This document shows, piece by piece, positions 32,143 through 42,202 of a stretch of 64,000 bases of DNA. Origin of the DNA: Planctomycetota bacterium (GTDB taxonomy: Bacteria > Planctomycetota > Phycisphaerae > Sedimentisphaerales > Anaerohalosphaeraceae); NCBI GenBank assembly GCA_013349435.1, contig DUZQ01000003.1, forward strand, positions 1 to 64,000. The letters run 5' to 3'. The notes below the pieces were generated by a model. That model was not told the origin of the DNA, made no database searches, and was given only the letters and a program-made list of their open reading frames with translations. Each line of letters starts with the position of its first letter. The first letter of the stretch is position 1. The position numbers and the translations under genes were made by a program.

Positions 32143-35100
32143 CTACCTGTGTTTTCTTACAATTTTGAACACAAAGGCATGCTCGCACGGTCTTTCGTCC
32201 GGGGTTTTAATAGTAAGACCTTTTCCTTTCTCAAGCTTCCAGTCCAGTTCTTTGCCGTCGCCTAACATCGTGATTGACTGAATCTCACCGGGATATAAAT
32301 TATATCCTTCAACATCCCAGACGGATTTAGCTGTAATACTTTTGATTAATACTTCTTCGCCGGGCCAATCAAGAACAACGGCATAAAGATTGTCCCCTTT
32401 TACCGTAAAACGAATATCTTCGCCGGTGTAATTCAAGTCAGCTTCATTAAATGAACTGTCACCCCGGCCTTTCCTTCCAACATTTGTCGGCCCTTCACCG
32501 TATTTGGTCCACGCACGCGTACCATAAATGGCCTCACCGTTTATAGCTAACCATTCGCCCATTCCCAACAGTCCTTTTTTGGCGCCATCGGGAATAGTTC
32601 CATCGTGTTTAGGCCCGACATTCATTAACAAATATCCGTTCTTGCTCACCCTGTCAACAAGGTTATCCACTAACCTGTTAACCGATTTATAGTTTAAATT
32701 CGGGATATAACCCCAGGCCCCCTGGTCATCGATGGAACTGTCCGTAATCCATTCATAATGAGTTAAATATGCTTCCTGGCCCAGTTCATAATCCAACAAA
32801 CCAACCCCCAAAGGCAGGTCATGACCTTTATAGGAAATAATAACCTCCTTATCCAGAGCCGAAGCTTTATTGTAATAGTAAGCTACAAAGTCTTTTACAT
32901 AATCTTCACGGATTCTGTCGAGGCCGTAATCAAACCACACAAAATCCGGCCCATATTTGTCCACAACTTCGATGAGTTTTCCGTACCATTCCTGATGAAA
33001 ATCTTCATCGATATAGGGTTCGCCCCTTTCGTGAGGTTGTCCATAGAGGTCCGCATATTCGGGATTGCCGGCATCGGTTGATTTGTCCCATACAGTAAAA
33101 AAGTCCCAGTTGGCGGCATGGTGAAAGGCGGTTACGAATTTCATTCCTTCGGCTTTGATTGCCTTTTCCAGTTCACCGACGACGTCTCTTTTGGGTCCCA
33201 TATTGGCAGCATTCCATTTTGACCATTTTGTGTCCCACATCGCAAATCCGTCATGATGTTCGGCTACGGGGCCGGCAAACTTTGCCCCGGCTTTTTTAAA
33301 CAGTTGGGCCCATTCTTTAGCATCGAATTTTTCGGCCTTGAAGTAGGGAATCAAATCCTTATATCCGAATTCAGGAGTTATTTTCCCGAATCTTTCATAA
33401 AACTCTTTGGCTTCCTTGTGATTCGGTCTGAGATACGCTATATGGCTGTTCCAGGTTGCATTGCTGCTGGTCGCCGTATAGCAGTAAATGCCGAAATGGG
33501 TATATATTCCAAATTTACCGTCTTTGAGCCACCGGGGCGTCTGATGCATACTGAGCGATTCCCACCCCGGTTCGTAAGGACCGTTTCCAATCGGTGTTTG
33601 TGCTGATATTTGTGTCAGCATTATTTTTTCTTTTAATTTTATATCAGCCGATGAAGCACCGATTTGAATTTCAAATTCACCGGGCTCGACCTTCCAGGAT
33701 GAAGTATCTTCGTCCCAGAAAGCAAAGTCCCGTTTCTCAAGTGTGAAATATACCGTTTTCTTCTCGCCTGCTTTCAAATGAACTTTTTCAAAATCCTTAA
33801 GTTCTTTGGCGGGGCGCTCTACTGTAGCTTCCAAATCTCTTACATAAAGCTGCACTATCTCTTTGCCGGCTGCTTTGCCTGTATTTGTTACGTCAACTTT
33901 CACTAAAACATCGTCGCCGATTGTATATTTTTGGGCGTCGGTCTTTAAGTTGGAATATTCGAATGTAGTGTATGACAGGCCGTGCCCGAAGGCATAAAGC
34001 GGCTGGATGTTTTTATGTTCGTACCAGCGGTAGCCCGCGAAAATCCCTTCTTTATAGTTTATGTCATAGACAGGCTTTCCCATAGCCATATCGAACTCGA
34101 AGTCGGAATATAATTCCTCGCCTTCGGGCAGATACGGATAACCGGGCGAATCTTCAAATCTGCGTTCGATTGTAATCGGCAGTTTCCCCGAAGGATTTGT
34201 TGTACCGGCGATAATTTCTGCTAAAGCCTTATTGCCAACCTGGCCGGGATACCAGCAGTATAAAATCGCCGGCACCTCGTTGTTCCATCTGCTCATGTTT
34301 TTGCCGCCGCCTGTATATATAATAACCACTGTTTTATCATTCAAGGTTGCAATCCTGCCGATGTCGGTGTTAATATATTCAGGCAAATCGAAGGGGACAT
34401 CAGAACCTTCGCTGTCGTATGTTGCTGCACTATAGATTACAACTGAAGCTTCGGTTATTTCTTCATCCGTCGGTTCTTCAATGTGTTTCACATTTTCACC
34501 GAATTGTTCTTTTAAGGCATCAAGCAGAGTAACCTGGTCAAAGCCGATTACATAGGCCGCTCCGCCTCCAACAGCCAACTTGTCAACGTATCGGCCGGTT
34601 ACCAAAATGACGTCATCTTGTTTTGCGTGGAAGGGCAGGGTTTGGTTGTCGTTTTTAAGCAGTACAATGCCCTGGCGCGCCGTATCAAGTGCCACCTCAA
34701 CGTGCTTGTCATAATTATTTAAATAAGAAGTATCCTTAACGGTTATTTCATCAAATCTCATAGCAAACGCTGTGGCCATGATGTTTTTGACCATCCGGTC
34801 TATGTCCTGTTCTTTCACTTTACCTTCTTCAATCAGTCCTGGAGCTTCCCGCCGAAGGTATTCTGCAGGGTCATTCTCACTGTAAATACCGTCTTCGGTT
34901 TCGCCCGGCATATCGAGGTCCAGGCCCGACTTTATTGCTTTTTCAGCATCCCAGATTGACAGCCAGTCACTCATAACAAGCCACTTAAAGCCTAAATCTT
35001 TACGCAGCAGTTTGCTAATCACATATTTGCTGTGCGGGCAATATTCGCAGTTAACCTGGTTATATGCCGTCATCACGGCCATCGCACCTGCATTTATTCC

Positions 35101-35763
35101 CGCCTCAAAAGCCGGCGCGTATATCTCGCGTAACGCCCTTTCGCTTACCACTGAGTTTGATGTGCGACGCCTGTGATCGGTATTGTTGGCAATGAAATGC
35201 TTGAGCGTGGCGACAACGCCCGTATTCTGCAGGCCGACGACGTAGTTTTCAATCATCCTTGCCGCCAGAAAAGGGTCCTCTCCGAAATACTCGAAATTCC
35301 GGCCGCACTGTGAAATACGGTACATATTCATACCCGGCCCTAACAGAACGCCGATGCCGCCGGCCCTGCATTCTTCGCCTACACTTTTGGCATAAGCCCG
35401 GGCCAAATCGACATTCCATGTACTGGTCAAAGCAAGAGGGGCCGGAAAGGCTACGGATTTTTCCAAGTGGTCCTTATAATCTATAAGACTCACACCCTGG
35501 GTGGCGTCCGAAAAACGCATTGAAGGAATGCCGTATTTCTCGTAGCCTTTTGTGAAAAATATGCTGTGCCCTCCAATCATTTCAATTTTTTCCTCAAGCG
35601 ACATTTTGCCGATAATGCGTTCAGCTCTTGCCGTCGCCGCTTCGTATGAAACGGGAGGCTCGAAAGGCTCAAACGGGACCTCTTTTTTGAAATCCTGGCC
35701 GCACGTATGTCGGCCTGCGCCAAATGATAAAATTATGAAACACAGTGCAAATAACTTCTTCAT
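32143..35763 (-). CDS. GH3-GH29 fusion, beta-glycosidase plus alpha-L-fucosidase
   Basis: A 1206-residue protein from the ATG at 35763 (AAAGGAG upstream). It contains a signal peptide (1-21), GH3 N- and C-terminal domains with nucleophile D266 in MSDW, and a fibronectin-III-like domain ending near residue 712 (ASSADIKLKEK). GH29 follows from about 730 (PYEPGWESLSMHQTPRW) with nucleophile D945 in VWFDYG, then a C-terminal beta domain. The junction MLTQISAQ looks like the relic of a signal peptide from a formerly separate fucosidase. The GH3 half is a near duplicate of the next gene upstream. One chain could remove fucose and a neighbouring beta-linked sugar. Confidence 0.9.
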   Translation of the reverse strand: MKKLFALCFIILSFGAGRHTCGQDFKKEVPFEPFEPPVSYEAATARAERIIGKMSLEEKIEMIGGHSIFFTKGYEKYGIPSMRFSDATQGVSLIDYKDHLEKSVAFPAPLALTSTWNVDLARAYAKSVGEECRAGGIGVLLGPGMNMYRISQCGRNFEYFGEDPFLAARMIENYVVGLQNTGVVATLKHFIANNTDHRRRTSNSVVSERALREIYAPAFEAGINAGAMAVMTAYNQVNCEYCPHSKYVISKLLRKDLGFKWLVMSDWLSIWDAEKAIKSGLDLDMPGETEDGIYSENDPAEYLRREAPGLIEEGKVKEQDIDRMVKNIMATAFAMRFDEITVKDTSYLNNYDKHVEVALDTARQGIVLLKNDNQTLPFHAKQDDVILVTGRYVDKLAVGGGAAYVIGFDQVTLLDALKEQFGENVKHIEEPTDEEITEASVVIYSAATYDSEGSDVPFDLPEYINTDIGRIATLNDKTVVIIYTGGGKNMSRWNNEVPAILYCWYPGQVGNKALAEIIAGTTNPSGKLPITIERRFEDSPGYPYLPEGEELYSDFEFDMAMGKPVYDINYKEGIFAGYRWYEHKNIQPLYAFGHGLSYTTFEYSNLKTDAQKYTIGDDVLVKVDVTNTGKAAGKEIVQLYVRDLEATVERPAKELKDFEKVHLKAGEKKTVYFTLEKRDFAFWDEDTSSWKVEPGEFEIQIGASSADIKLKEKIMLTQISAQTPIGNGPYEPGWESLSMHQTPRWLKDGKFGIYTHFGIYCYTATSSNATWNSHIAYLRPNHKEAKEFYERFGKITPEFGYKDLIPYFKAEKFDAKEWAQLFKKAGAKFAGPVAEHHDGFAMWDTKWSKWNAANMGPKRDVVGELEKAIKAEGMKFVTAFHHAANWDFFTVWDKSTDAGNPEYADLYGQPHERGEPYIDEDFHQEWYGKLIEVVDKYGPDFVWFDYGLDRIREDYVKDFVAYYYNKASALDKEVIISYKGHDLPLGVGLLDYELGQEAYLTHYEWITDSSIDDQGAWGYIPNLNYKSVNRLVDNLVDRVSKNGYLLMNVGPKHDGTIPDGAKKGLLGMGEWLAINGEAIYGTRAWTKYGEGPTNVGRKGRGDSSFNEADLNYTGEDIRFTVKGDNLYAVVLDWPGEEVLIKSITAKSVWDVEGYNLYPGEIQSITMLGDGKELDWKLEKGKGLTIKTPDERPCEHAFVFKIVRKHR

Positions 35764-35798
35764 AATGCGTCTCCTTTCAGGTAATGTTACGTTCAATC

Positions 35799-37955
35799 TT
35801 AATTCACATAAATTCTTTCTTTTAATCTTATATCAGCCGATGAAGCACCGATTTGAATTTCAAATTCACCGGCCTCGACCTTCCAGGATGAAGTATCTTC
35901 GTCCCAGAAAGCAAAGTCCCGTTTCTTAAGTGTGAAATATACAGTTTTCTTCTCGCCTGCTTTCAAATGAACTTTTTCAAAATCCTTAAGTTCTTTGGCG
36001 GGACGCTCGACCGCAGCTTCCAAATCTCTTACATAAAGCTGCACTATCTCTTTGCCGGCCACTTGACCTGTATTTGTTACGTCAACTTTCACCAGCACGT
36101 CATCACCTGTATTATAATTTCGGGAGTCGGTCTTTAAGTCGGAATATTCGAACGTAGTGTATGACAGGCCGTGCCCGAAGGCATAAAGCGGCTGGATGTT
36201 TTTATGTTCGTACCAGCGGTAGCCCGCGAAAACCCCTTCGTGGTAGTTTACGTCAAAGACAGGATGGTCCATGCCGAAATCATACTCAAGAGCGGCAGGA
36301 TGTAATTCTTCGCCGGCGGGCAGGTACGGATAGCCGGGTGAATCTTCGAACCTGCGCTCGATTGTAATCGGCAGCTTTCCCGACGGATTCGTAACACCAG
36401 CGATAATTTCTGCTAAAGCCTTGTTTCCAACCTGGCCCGGATACCAGCAGTATAAAACGGCCGCTGCATCGTTGTTCCAGCTACTCATATTTCTGCCGCC
36501 GCCGGCATTCATAACAACGACTGTTTTGTCATTCAATTTTGCTATCCTGCTGATTGTTTTGTTCATATCTTCGGGCAGGTCAAAAGAGATGTCCCGACCT
36601 TCAGTATCATTTGTTCCTGCGCTATAGATTACTATCGAGGCATCGGCAATTTCCTCGTCCGTCGGAGACTCTGTGTGTTTTACATTTTCGCCGAATTGCG
36701 CCCTTAAAGCATCAAGTATTGTTATGACATCAAAACCTTCAACATAGGCGGAACCGCCACCGCGTGCTAATTTGGTTGCATATTTGCCGGTCAACAGGAT
36801 TACATCACCTTCTTTCGCGCGGAAAGGCAAGGTTTCGTTTTCGTTTTTAAGCAGTACAATGCCCTGGCGTGCCGTTTCAAGTGCGACTTCAACATGCTTA
36901 TCATAATTATTTAAATAAGAAGTATCCTTCACTTGCCGCCCGGTCAAACCCATAGCAATTATAGTCGTCAGGATATGTTTAACCATAGGGTCTATATCTG
37001 CTTCCTGTACTTTTCCTTCTTTAACCAGGGACGGAGCTTGTCCGCGAAGGAATTTATCATGACCTTCGGGACAGAAAGAACAGTTGACATCTTCGCCCGG
37101 CATATCGAGGTCCAGGCCCGACTTAAGTGCCTTTTCGGCATCCCATATCGACACCCAGTCACTCATTACAAGCCACTGAAAACCCAAATCCCGCCGCAAT
37201 AGTTTGCCGACCACATATTTACTTTGCGGCGAGTATTCGCCGTTAACCAGATTAAAGGAAGTCATCACGGCCATCGCACCTGCATCTACACCCGCTTCGA
37301 ATGCCGGCATATAAATCTCGTGCAGTGCCCTTTCGCTTACCACCGAGTTGGACCTTCGACGCCTGAAATCGCTGTTGTTGGCGATAAAATGCTTGAGCGT
37401 GGCGATTGTTTGCGTGTTTTGCAACCCGACTACATAATTTTCAATCATTCTTGCAGCCAGATAAGGGTCTTCGCCGAAATACTCAAAATTACGCCCGTTC
37501 TGAGAAATACGGTACATATTCATACCCGGCCCTAAAAGAACAGCGATGCCGCCGGCCCTGCATTCTTCGCCGATGCTCTCGGCATAAGCCCGGGCCAAAT
37601 CGGTATTCCACGTACTGGTTAAGGCAATAGGAGCGGGAAAAGCTACGGATTTGTCCAATTCAATAATTCCATCTGTAAGACGGACACCTTGTGTGGCATC
37701 TGCAAATTGTATAGAAGCAATGCCGTATTTATCATAGCCCTTCGTGAAAAACATATTGTATCCTCCAATCATGGCGATTTTTTCCTCAAGTGACATTTGC
37801 CCGAGGATACTTTCGGCTTTTGCCAGGGCGGTTTCGTAAGGAACAGGAGGTTCGAAAGGCTTGAACGGGGCTTCTTTTTGAAATTCCTGCTCAATCGTAT
37901 TTTGGCATGCGCCAAACAACAAAACCGTCAAACACAGTGCAAATAATTTTTTCAT
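35799..37955 (-). CDS. GH3 beta-glycosidase with FnIII-like domain
   Basis: A 718-residue secreted enzyme (signal MKKLFALCLTVLLFGAC) with the GH3 domains and nucleophile D266 in LVMSDWVSIWD, at the same residue number as in the neighbouring fusion. KHFIANNSD and GRNFEYFGEDPYLAARM are GH3 signatures. The protein stops right after the FnIII-like domain (SSADIRLKERIYVN). DNA identity with the GH3 half of the fusion is very high along the 3' part (35817-36240 against 33627-34050), showing a recent tandem duplication. Substrate: a beta-linked glucose, xylose or similar unit. Confidence 0.9.
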   Translation of the reverse strand: MKKLFALCLTVLLFGACQNTIEQEFQKEAPFKPFEPPVPYETALAKAESILGQMSLEEKIAMIGGYNMFFTKGYDKYGIASIQFADATQGVRLTDGIIELDKSVAFPAPIALTSTWNTDLARAYAESIGEECRAGGIAVLLGPGMNMYRISQNGRNFEYFGEDPYLAARMIENYVVGLQNTQTIATLKHFIANNSDFRRRRSNSVVSERALHEIYMPAFEAGVDAGAMAVMTSFNLVNGEYSPQSKYVVGKLLRRDLGFQWLVMSDWVSIWDAEKALKSGLDLDMPGEDVNCSFCPEGHDKFLRGQAPSLVKEGKVQEADIDPMVKHILTTIIAMGLTGRQVKDTSYLNNYDKHVEVALETARQGIVLLKNENETLPFRAKEGDVILLTGKYATKLARGGGSAYVEGFDVITILDALRAQFGENVKHTESPTDEEIADASIVIYSAGTNDTEGRDISFDLPEDMNKTISRIAKLNDKTVVVMNAGGGRNMSSWNNDAAAVLYCWYPGQVGNKALAEIIAGVTNPSGKLPITIERRFEDSPGYPYLPAGEELHPAALEYDFGMDHPVFDVNYHEGVFAGYRWYEHKNIQPLYAFGHGLSYTTFEYSDLKTDSRNYNTGDDVLVKVDVTNTGQVAGKEIVQLYVRDLEAAVERPAKELKDFEKVHLKAGEKKTVYFTLKKRDFAFWDEDTSSWKVEAGEFEIQIGASSADIRLKERIYVN

Positions 37956-38005
37956 AATCTGCCTCTTTTTATTTTTTTAACATCCGTTTGTCGGCGGTTT
38001 GGAAT

Positions 38006-38902
38006 TTATTTTACGGAGTCATCGGGTGCCATATCCAGTTCTTTGTAAAGCTCGCGTCGGCCTGCTTTATCCCCTTTAATAGTTTCGAGGGCATATTCGG
38101 CGACTTCCTTTGCCTTCTCACGAGGCACAACGATGACGCCGTCACCATCGGCAACGATTACATCGCCGGGGCAAACGAGAACGCCGCCGCAGGAAACAGG
38201 GCGATTGACGCTCTCGATAATGTTTCGCCCGGGCCGGATGCCCCGGGTGACCTTTTTAATGTAGAGGGGAATCTTTTGGGCGGCCACTTCGTCTGTGTCG
38301 CGGGCGCCGCCGCTGGTAACAACGCCGACACAGCCCTTGCTTTTCCACTCCATTATGTTATGTGAACCGATATTACCTGCATCAGTGGAAGGGTCATCGT
38401 CGATAACCAGAGCGGCGCCCGCACGCAGGATTTCGACAAATGGTTCACCGGTAACATTAGCATACATATAGTCAATCCAGTCGTCGAATTCTTTGATGCT
38501 CATATTGCCTCTTGCCGCCGGCTGGTTGGTGGGAACGTAACGGACGGTAACGGCTATACCGACAAAGCGGTGGGTAAAGTGGGTGGTGTCTTTCCAGGAG
38601 GCGTGTATCTCGGCAGACATAAGACCGACATCGGCAAGACCCGCTTTGTCCATCCCGTCGGAAACATCGCTGACACGAAGGCCCCTGAAAAGCTCCAGGA
38701 TTTGCCGGTCCTGCTGTTTTGTATAGACTTTGGTTTGCATAAAGTTATACCCGGCCCGCAACTGCTGCTCGGTCGGTTTTTCAGGAGCGGGATTGTTCTT
38801 GTCTTCCTGCTTGCTTATAGTGGAAAAAGCGCTGGCGGCAAATATTGAAAAAGTGATAACGGCAAGAGCAGTCAGTTTTAATTTGCTGTTTGTAATTCTC
38901 AT
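38006..38902 (-). CDS. exported RraA-like protein (aldolase/demethylmenaquinone methyltransferase fold)
   Basis: The ATG at 38902 (GGAGATGG upstream) gives 298 residues with an N-terminal signal peptide (LTALAVITFSIFAASAFS). The RraA/HMG-aldolase core follows: LRVSDVSDGMDKAGL, DDDPSTDAGNIGSHN, GCVGVVTSGGARDTDE and GDVIVADGDGVIVVP. The GGxRD motif holds the Arg and Asp of the pyruvate-aldolase site. RraA proteins are normally cytoplasmic, so the signal peptide is odd; an extracytoplasmic aldolase or a sugar-acid epimerase-like function is possible. It lies directly after GH3 and before the unknown family member 2. Confidence 0.8.
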   Translation of the reverse strand: MRITNSKLKLTALAVITFSIFAASAFSTISKQEDKNNPAPEKPTEQQLRAGYNFMQTKVYTKQQDRQILELFRGLRVSDVSDGMDKAGLADVGLMSAEIHASWKDTTHFTHRFVGIAVTVRYVPTNQPAARGNMSIKEFDDWIDYMYANVTGEPFVEILRAGAALVIDDDPSTDAGNIGSHNIMEWKSKGCVGVVTSGGARDTDEVAAQKIPLYIKKVTRGIRPGRNIIESVNRPVSCGGVLVCPGDVIVADGDGVIVVPREKAKEVAEYALETIKGDKAGRRELYKELDMAPDDSVK

Positions 38903-38962
38903 TATCCATCTCCTTGTGAGCGGTAGTATTTCAACCAAGGATTATATATTTTTCAGAATAAG

Positions 38963-40324
38963 TCAGAAAACCAGCTTGATGGATGTATCCTTCATCGCCG
39001 TTAACGGAATCCAGATAACAAGATTGTCATCCTCAAATCCTGAGCGATAATTGTTGAATTTCGTGTCGTTTATCATAAGTTCGAAAGGCCTGTCTTTATC
39101 CAGCCCACTGATTACGAATACCGGATTAATCAGCGGTCTTTCAAGGCCGGCCTTAAATAATAATTGCAAATCACCCTTGCCGGATGTTCTGGTTAATTTA
39201 TAAGCCTTCTCTTTTATTTCATAACCGTCATAGCTGTACCCGTCGCATTGCATTATCAGTTGAGGCGCCGCCTCCCAGCTCCCGGCCAGATTTACGAGCT
39301 TATCGACACGCTGCTGCTCGGTGGGTTCGTCGGTCATTCCCACCAGATAAACTTGAGTTAAGGTCTTTTCGGTTTTCTCATGCCAGCGCCATTTTATCAC
39401 ATGCGACAGTGCGGATGACCATTGCTCATCGGGTCCAAAAATCGTCTTGCGGGGCCAGGTGATAAAAACGGTCTTATCGATATTTCGATGGTCGTCCATC
39501 GGCATATAATAAGGTTTGACCTCCACATTGCCCGAAGTAACAATGGTGAAGGGATGGTATTTGCTTTTGAGGTTCACCATCTGGATATTGGCCGGTTCAA
39601 ACAGGCTGCAGTCCGGCGGATAAGGCTTGTAATTAATGCGTTTATATTCGCCGTCCATCGTGATAAGAGTCAGTGCCTCGGTTTCAATAATTTCCGGCGG
39701 CTGCTTGCCGGAATATGAAATGAAAGTTTCCTGTGTTTCGAAAACGGTTCCCCGAATTCCCCAGAAAGCGCAGTGTCCGGGCAGTCCCCAGAAAGCGACC
39801 GCATCTTCTGTTTTTCCCGTATAGATTTTGATTACACGAACCGAGACACCGTCCGGATAGATATAGTACCATTCATCCGACCAGTCCCCCTGGCCGTACG
39901 GCGAGCCGCTGTCAACGTATGTGTGCAGGATTTCACCCTCAGGCGTCTTTAAAACCCCCCGAAAACGTACCACCTTACGAGCCGGACTTTGCCTTTCAAT
40001 CCACATAACCGCATCCCGGTCGAACAAGACCTCTCCCCAGCCGGGGTGTTCCGTCTCAATCGAAGCGGTCTCTCCCCATTCATTGGAAAAGCCTATTCCT
40101 TCAGGGGTATAATAGGCTGCCTTTGGTGGACTGAAAACCATATAAAAGTCCTCGTCAGGGAAGGTTACCTTCACCGAATATTCCCTGTTACCCTTTTTAA
40201 CGGGTTCGGTTAAACCTTCCGCCAGAAACTTATCGACCGGTTCCGGACTCCGGGAGAAAGAGGACAAACAAAAAAACAATACCGGTAAGCAAGTTACTAT
40301 AGTTAATTTGTTTCTGAATTTCAT
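38963..40324 (-). CDS. unrecognised secreted family, member 2
   Basis: A 453-residue protein with a signal peptide (LTIVTCLPVLFFCLSSFS) and no LamG domain. It shares with the proteins at 30051 and 50038 the order: GIGFSNEWGE, SPARKVVRFRG, GSPYGQGDWSDEWYYIYPDG, TEALTLITMDGEYKRINYKPYP, ANIQMVNLKSKYHPFTI, LAGSWEAAPQL, KAYKLTRTSG, INPVFVISGLDKD and NYRSGFEDDNLVIWIPL. The shared PYGxGDWxDEWYYIYPDG block, rich in Trp, Tyr and Asp, is the best active-site candidate. No known glycosidase or lyase family is recognised. Confidence 0.75.
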   Translation of the reverse strand: MKFRNKLTIVTCLPVLFFCLSSFSRSPEPVDKFLAEGLTEPVKKGNREYSVKVTFPDEDFYMVFSPPKAAYYTPEGIGFSNEWGETASIETEHPGWGEVLFDRDAVMWIERQSPARKVVRFRGVLKTPEGEILHTYVDSGSPYGQGDWSDEWYYIYPDGVSVRVIKIYTGKTEDAVAFWGLPGHCAFWGIRGTVFETQETFISYSGKQPPEIIETEALTLITMDGEYKRINYKPYPPDCSLFEPANIQMVNLKSKYHPFTIVTSGNVEVKPYYMPMDDHRNIDKTVFITWPRKTIFGPDEQWSSALSHVIKWRWHEKTEKTLTQVYLVGMTDEPTEQQRVDKLVNLAGSWEAAPQLIMQCDGYSYDGYEIKEKAYKLTRTSGKGDLQLLFKAGLERPLINPVFVISGLDKDRPFELMINDTKFNNYRSGFEDDNLVIWIPLTAMKDTSIKLVF

Positions 40325-40392
40325 TTTGCAGCCCTTTGTCTTTTACCATTTTTTTATAACATTATTCAGATTGGTTTAATGTCTATCCTGGT

Positions 40393-42162
40393 TTATTTGC
40401 GGCCGACATTATCAATCGGGCCTTCAAATCCCGGCCCACCAGCCGCCACGTACCCATAACTGGCGCCGGATTCGGACGGGCTTATCCAGAATGAATACAA
40501 TTGACCGTGTTCTAATTCGAAGCGTAGCCGAACTTTTTTGCCCGAAAGCGACGACAAATCCCGGCCACCGTTCCAGGTTATTCGATGAACCGTTCTGTCC
40601 AGAGAAACCGGGCGGCAATTCTCAATGGTGAATGGCAATATCGCATTACCTTGAGCGTCCTGAATTTCTGCCCTTAACTGTCCATCCGGACAATCGACAT
40701 TTACGAACAGGTATTTTCCGCAGAACGTGATTAGCCGGGTTGTCAAAAATCCGGGTTCATCGTCCGCGTTCATTGAGGCAAAACCATCGCGCCGCAATAT
40801 CGCCAGTCCGGTACTTCCGCCCGCATAAATATGACCCCCCAATTTGGGAGATTTTCCAGACCATCCCCCATAATAAAAATACAGGGAATCGCCAACCACC
40901 AGGCAACATCCCCCGGCGGAATGAATATAGGCGCGATCCCAATCACCTTTTCGTTTCGTTGCCCCAATGAAGGGTGTGCGTTCCGGTCGGTGCCAGTGAA
41001 AACCGTCGCGGCTGTATCCGAGCATTAGCTGGGTTATTTTCGGAAATCCGCCTTCCATGCACACAGGATTGGGGGGTCCCTGGTGCATTGTAAAAAGTCC
41101 CAGCATAATGCTCTCATAGGCAACAGCGTCGAGTTTATAAAGCTGAGCGGGGCGCATCACATCGGCGTCGGGCAAATCCAGAATATCGGAGCCCACCCAG
41201 AATACCCGACCTTTATTTTTAGCTTTGAAACCCTCGTAAAGTGTTCGTCTCGAAAGATATTCGGCGCCCTCAACAAAATCAGAGAATTCATAGTAATCTC
41301 GTGTTCTCGGCCCAATTTCATAAGGTCGGTATTCATCCGAACGAATACTTAAGACCCATTTTTTCCGAAATGGATTGTAAAAGATGGTCGTGTTGTCCCC
41401 ACTGAGCCCGATTCTTGAAAGTTGCCGCCAGTGAATCCCGTCCGCCGAGGTGAATAATCGCCCGCCCTGTTCGTCGTCCGGCGGCCTGCGAGACGTGTCC
41501 ATCTGCTTTGCATAAAATAAAGCTTCATCACCTGCAAACATCTCTTCATGGGTGATGGGATACGAGTACAGGAGCATTTTGAATCGTTCTTCGGGGCGAT
41601 CCGCTTCATGATCCAGCCAGACAGAAACGCCGTCCCGGCGAGAAGTCCCCACGTCAATGACCTGGTTGGTGCCCGGTACTATATCAAGTTCCGGGCGCTC
41701 CCAATAAATGCCGTCTTTGCTTGTGGCGTACGCCGTTTCGTTAAAGAATCCGGCAAGATACCATATCTTGAACAAACCATCCCTGAAATCATAAAAAACG
41801 CCGTCACTGAAAGGAGCCGCGACCGGCATCATTCCGCCGTTCATTTCGAGAGCGGTTTGGGGTTTGAGAACGGGATTGCCTTGAAACTTTTTCGCTTTGT
41901 GAAAGACGCGCCGCAGAGTCGTTTCCCGAATCAAAAAATCATCTACAAACAACTGGCGTCCCACATCAACCGGAATAACAGCAGGCACATTCTCCAGATA
42001 CGGCACGGGCATGGGGGCGTAGCAATTCGGATTCAGGTCATCCGGGGGCCATTCATCCGGCAGGACAATTCCGTTGTAAAGCCGTTCGCCGGCACCGCAC
42101 GGCGACGCGAACCTTAAAGTGAGCATTGTAATTATGATTAATTTTACATATAATTGTTTCAT
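40393..42162 (-). CDS. secreted five-bladed propeller, GH32/GH43-like
   Basis: The ATG at 42162 (GGGGG upstream) gives 589 residues with a signal peptide (MKQLYVKLIIITMLTLRFASPCGAG is too long to be fully hydrophobic; the core is IIITMLTL). The sequence VGRQLFVDDFLIRET, then NPVLKP, DGIYWERP, FTSADGIHWRQL and YSRDGFHWHRPERTPFIG is the bladed pattern of proteins in the GH32/GH43/GH68 superfamily that are common in planctomycetes. Standard WMNDPNG, RDP and ECP motifs are not evident. Activity on fructose- or arabinose-type sugars is a guess. Confidence 0.65.
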   Translation of the reverse strand: MKQLYVKLIIITMLTLRFASPCGAGERLYNGIVLPDEWPPDDLNPNCYAPMPVPYLENVPAVIPVDVGRQLFVDDFLIRETTLRRVFHKAKKFQGNPVLKPQTALEMNGGMMPVAAPFSDGVFYDFRDGLFKIWYLAGFFNETAYATSKDGIYWERPELDIVPGTNQVIDVGTSRRDGVSVWLDHEADRPEERFKMLLYSYPITHEEMFAGDEALFYAKQMDTSRRPPDDEQGGRLFTSADGIHWRQLSRIGLSGDNTTIFYNPFRKKWVLSIRSDEYRPYEIGPRTRDYYEFSDFVEGAEYLSRRTLYEGFKAKNKGRVFWVGSDILDLPDADVMRPAQLYKLDAVAYESIMLGLFTMHQGPPNPVCMEGGFPKITQLMLGYSRDGFHWHRPERTPFIGATKRKGDWDRAYIHSAGGCCLVVGDSLYFYYGGWSGKSPKLGGHIYAGGSTGLAILRRDGFASMNADDEPGFLTTRLITFCGKYLFVNVDCPDGQLRAEIQDAQGNAILPFTIENCRPVSLDRTVHRITWNGGRDLSSLSGKKVRLRFELEHGQLYSFWISPSESGASYGYVAAGGPGFEGPIDNVGRK

Positions 42163-42202
42163 ACGTCCCCCTTGAACGTTCGCCAAACCGAAAAATATTA
42201 CC

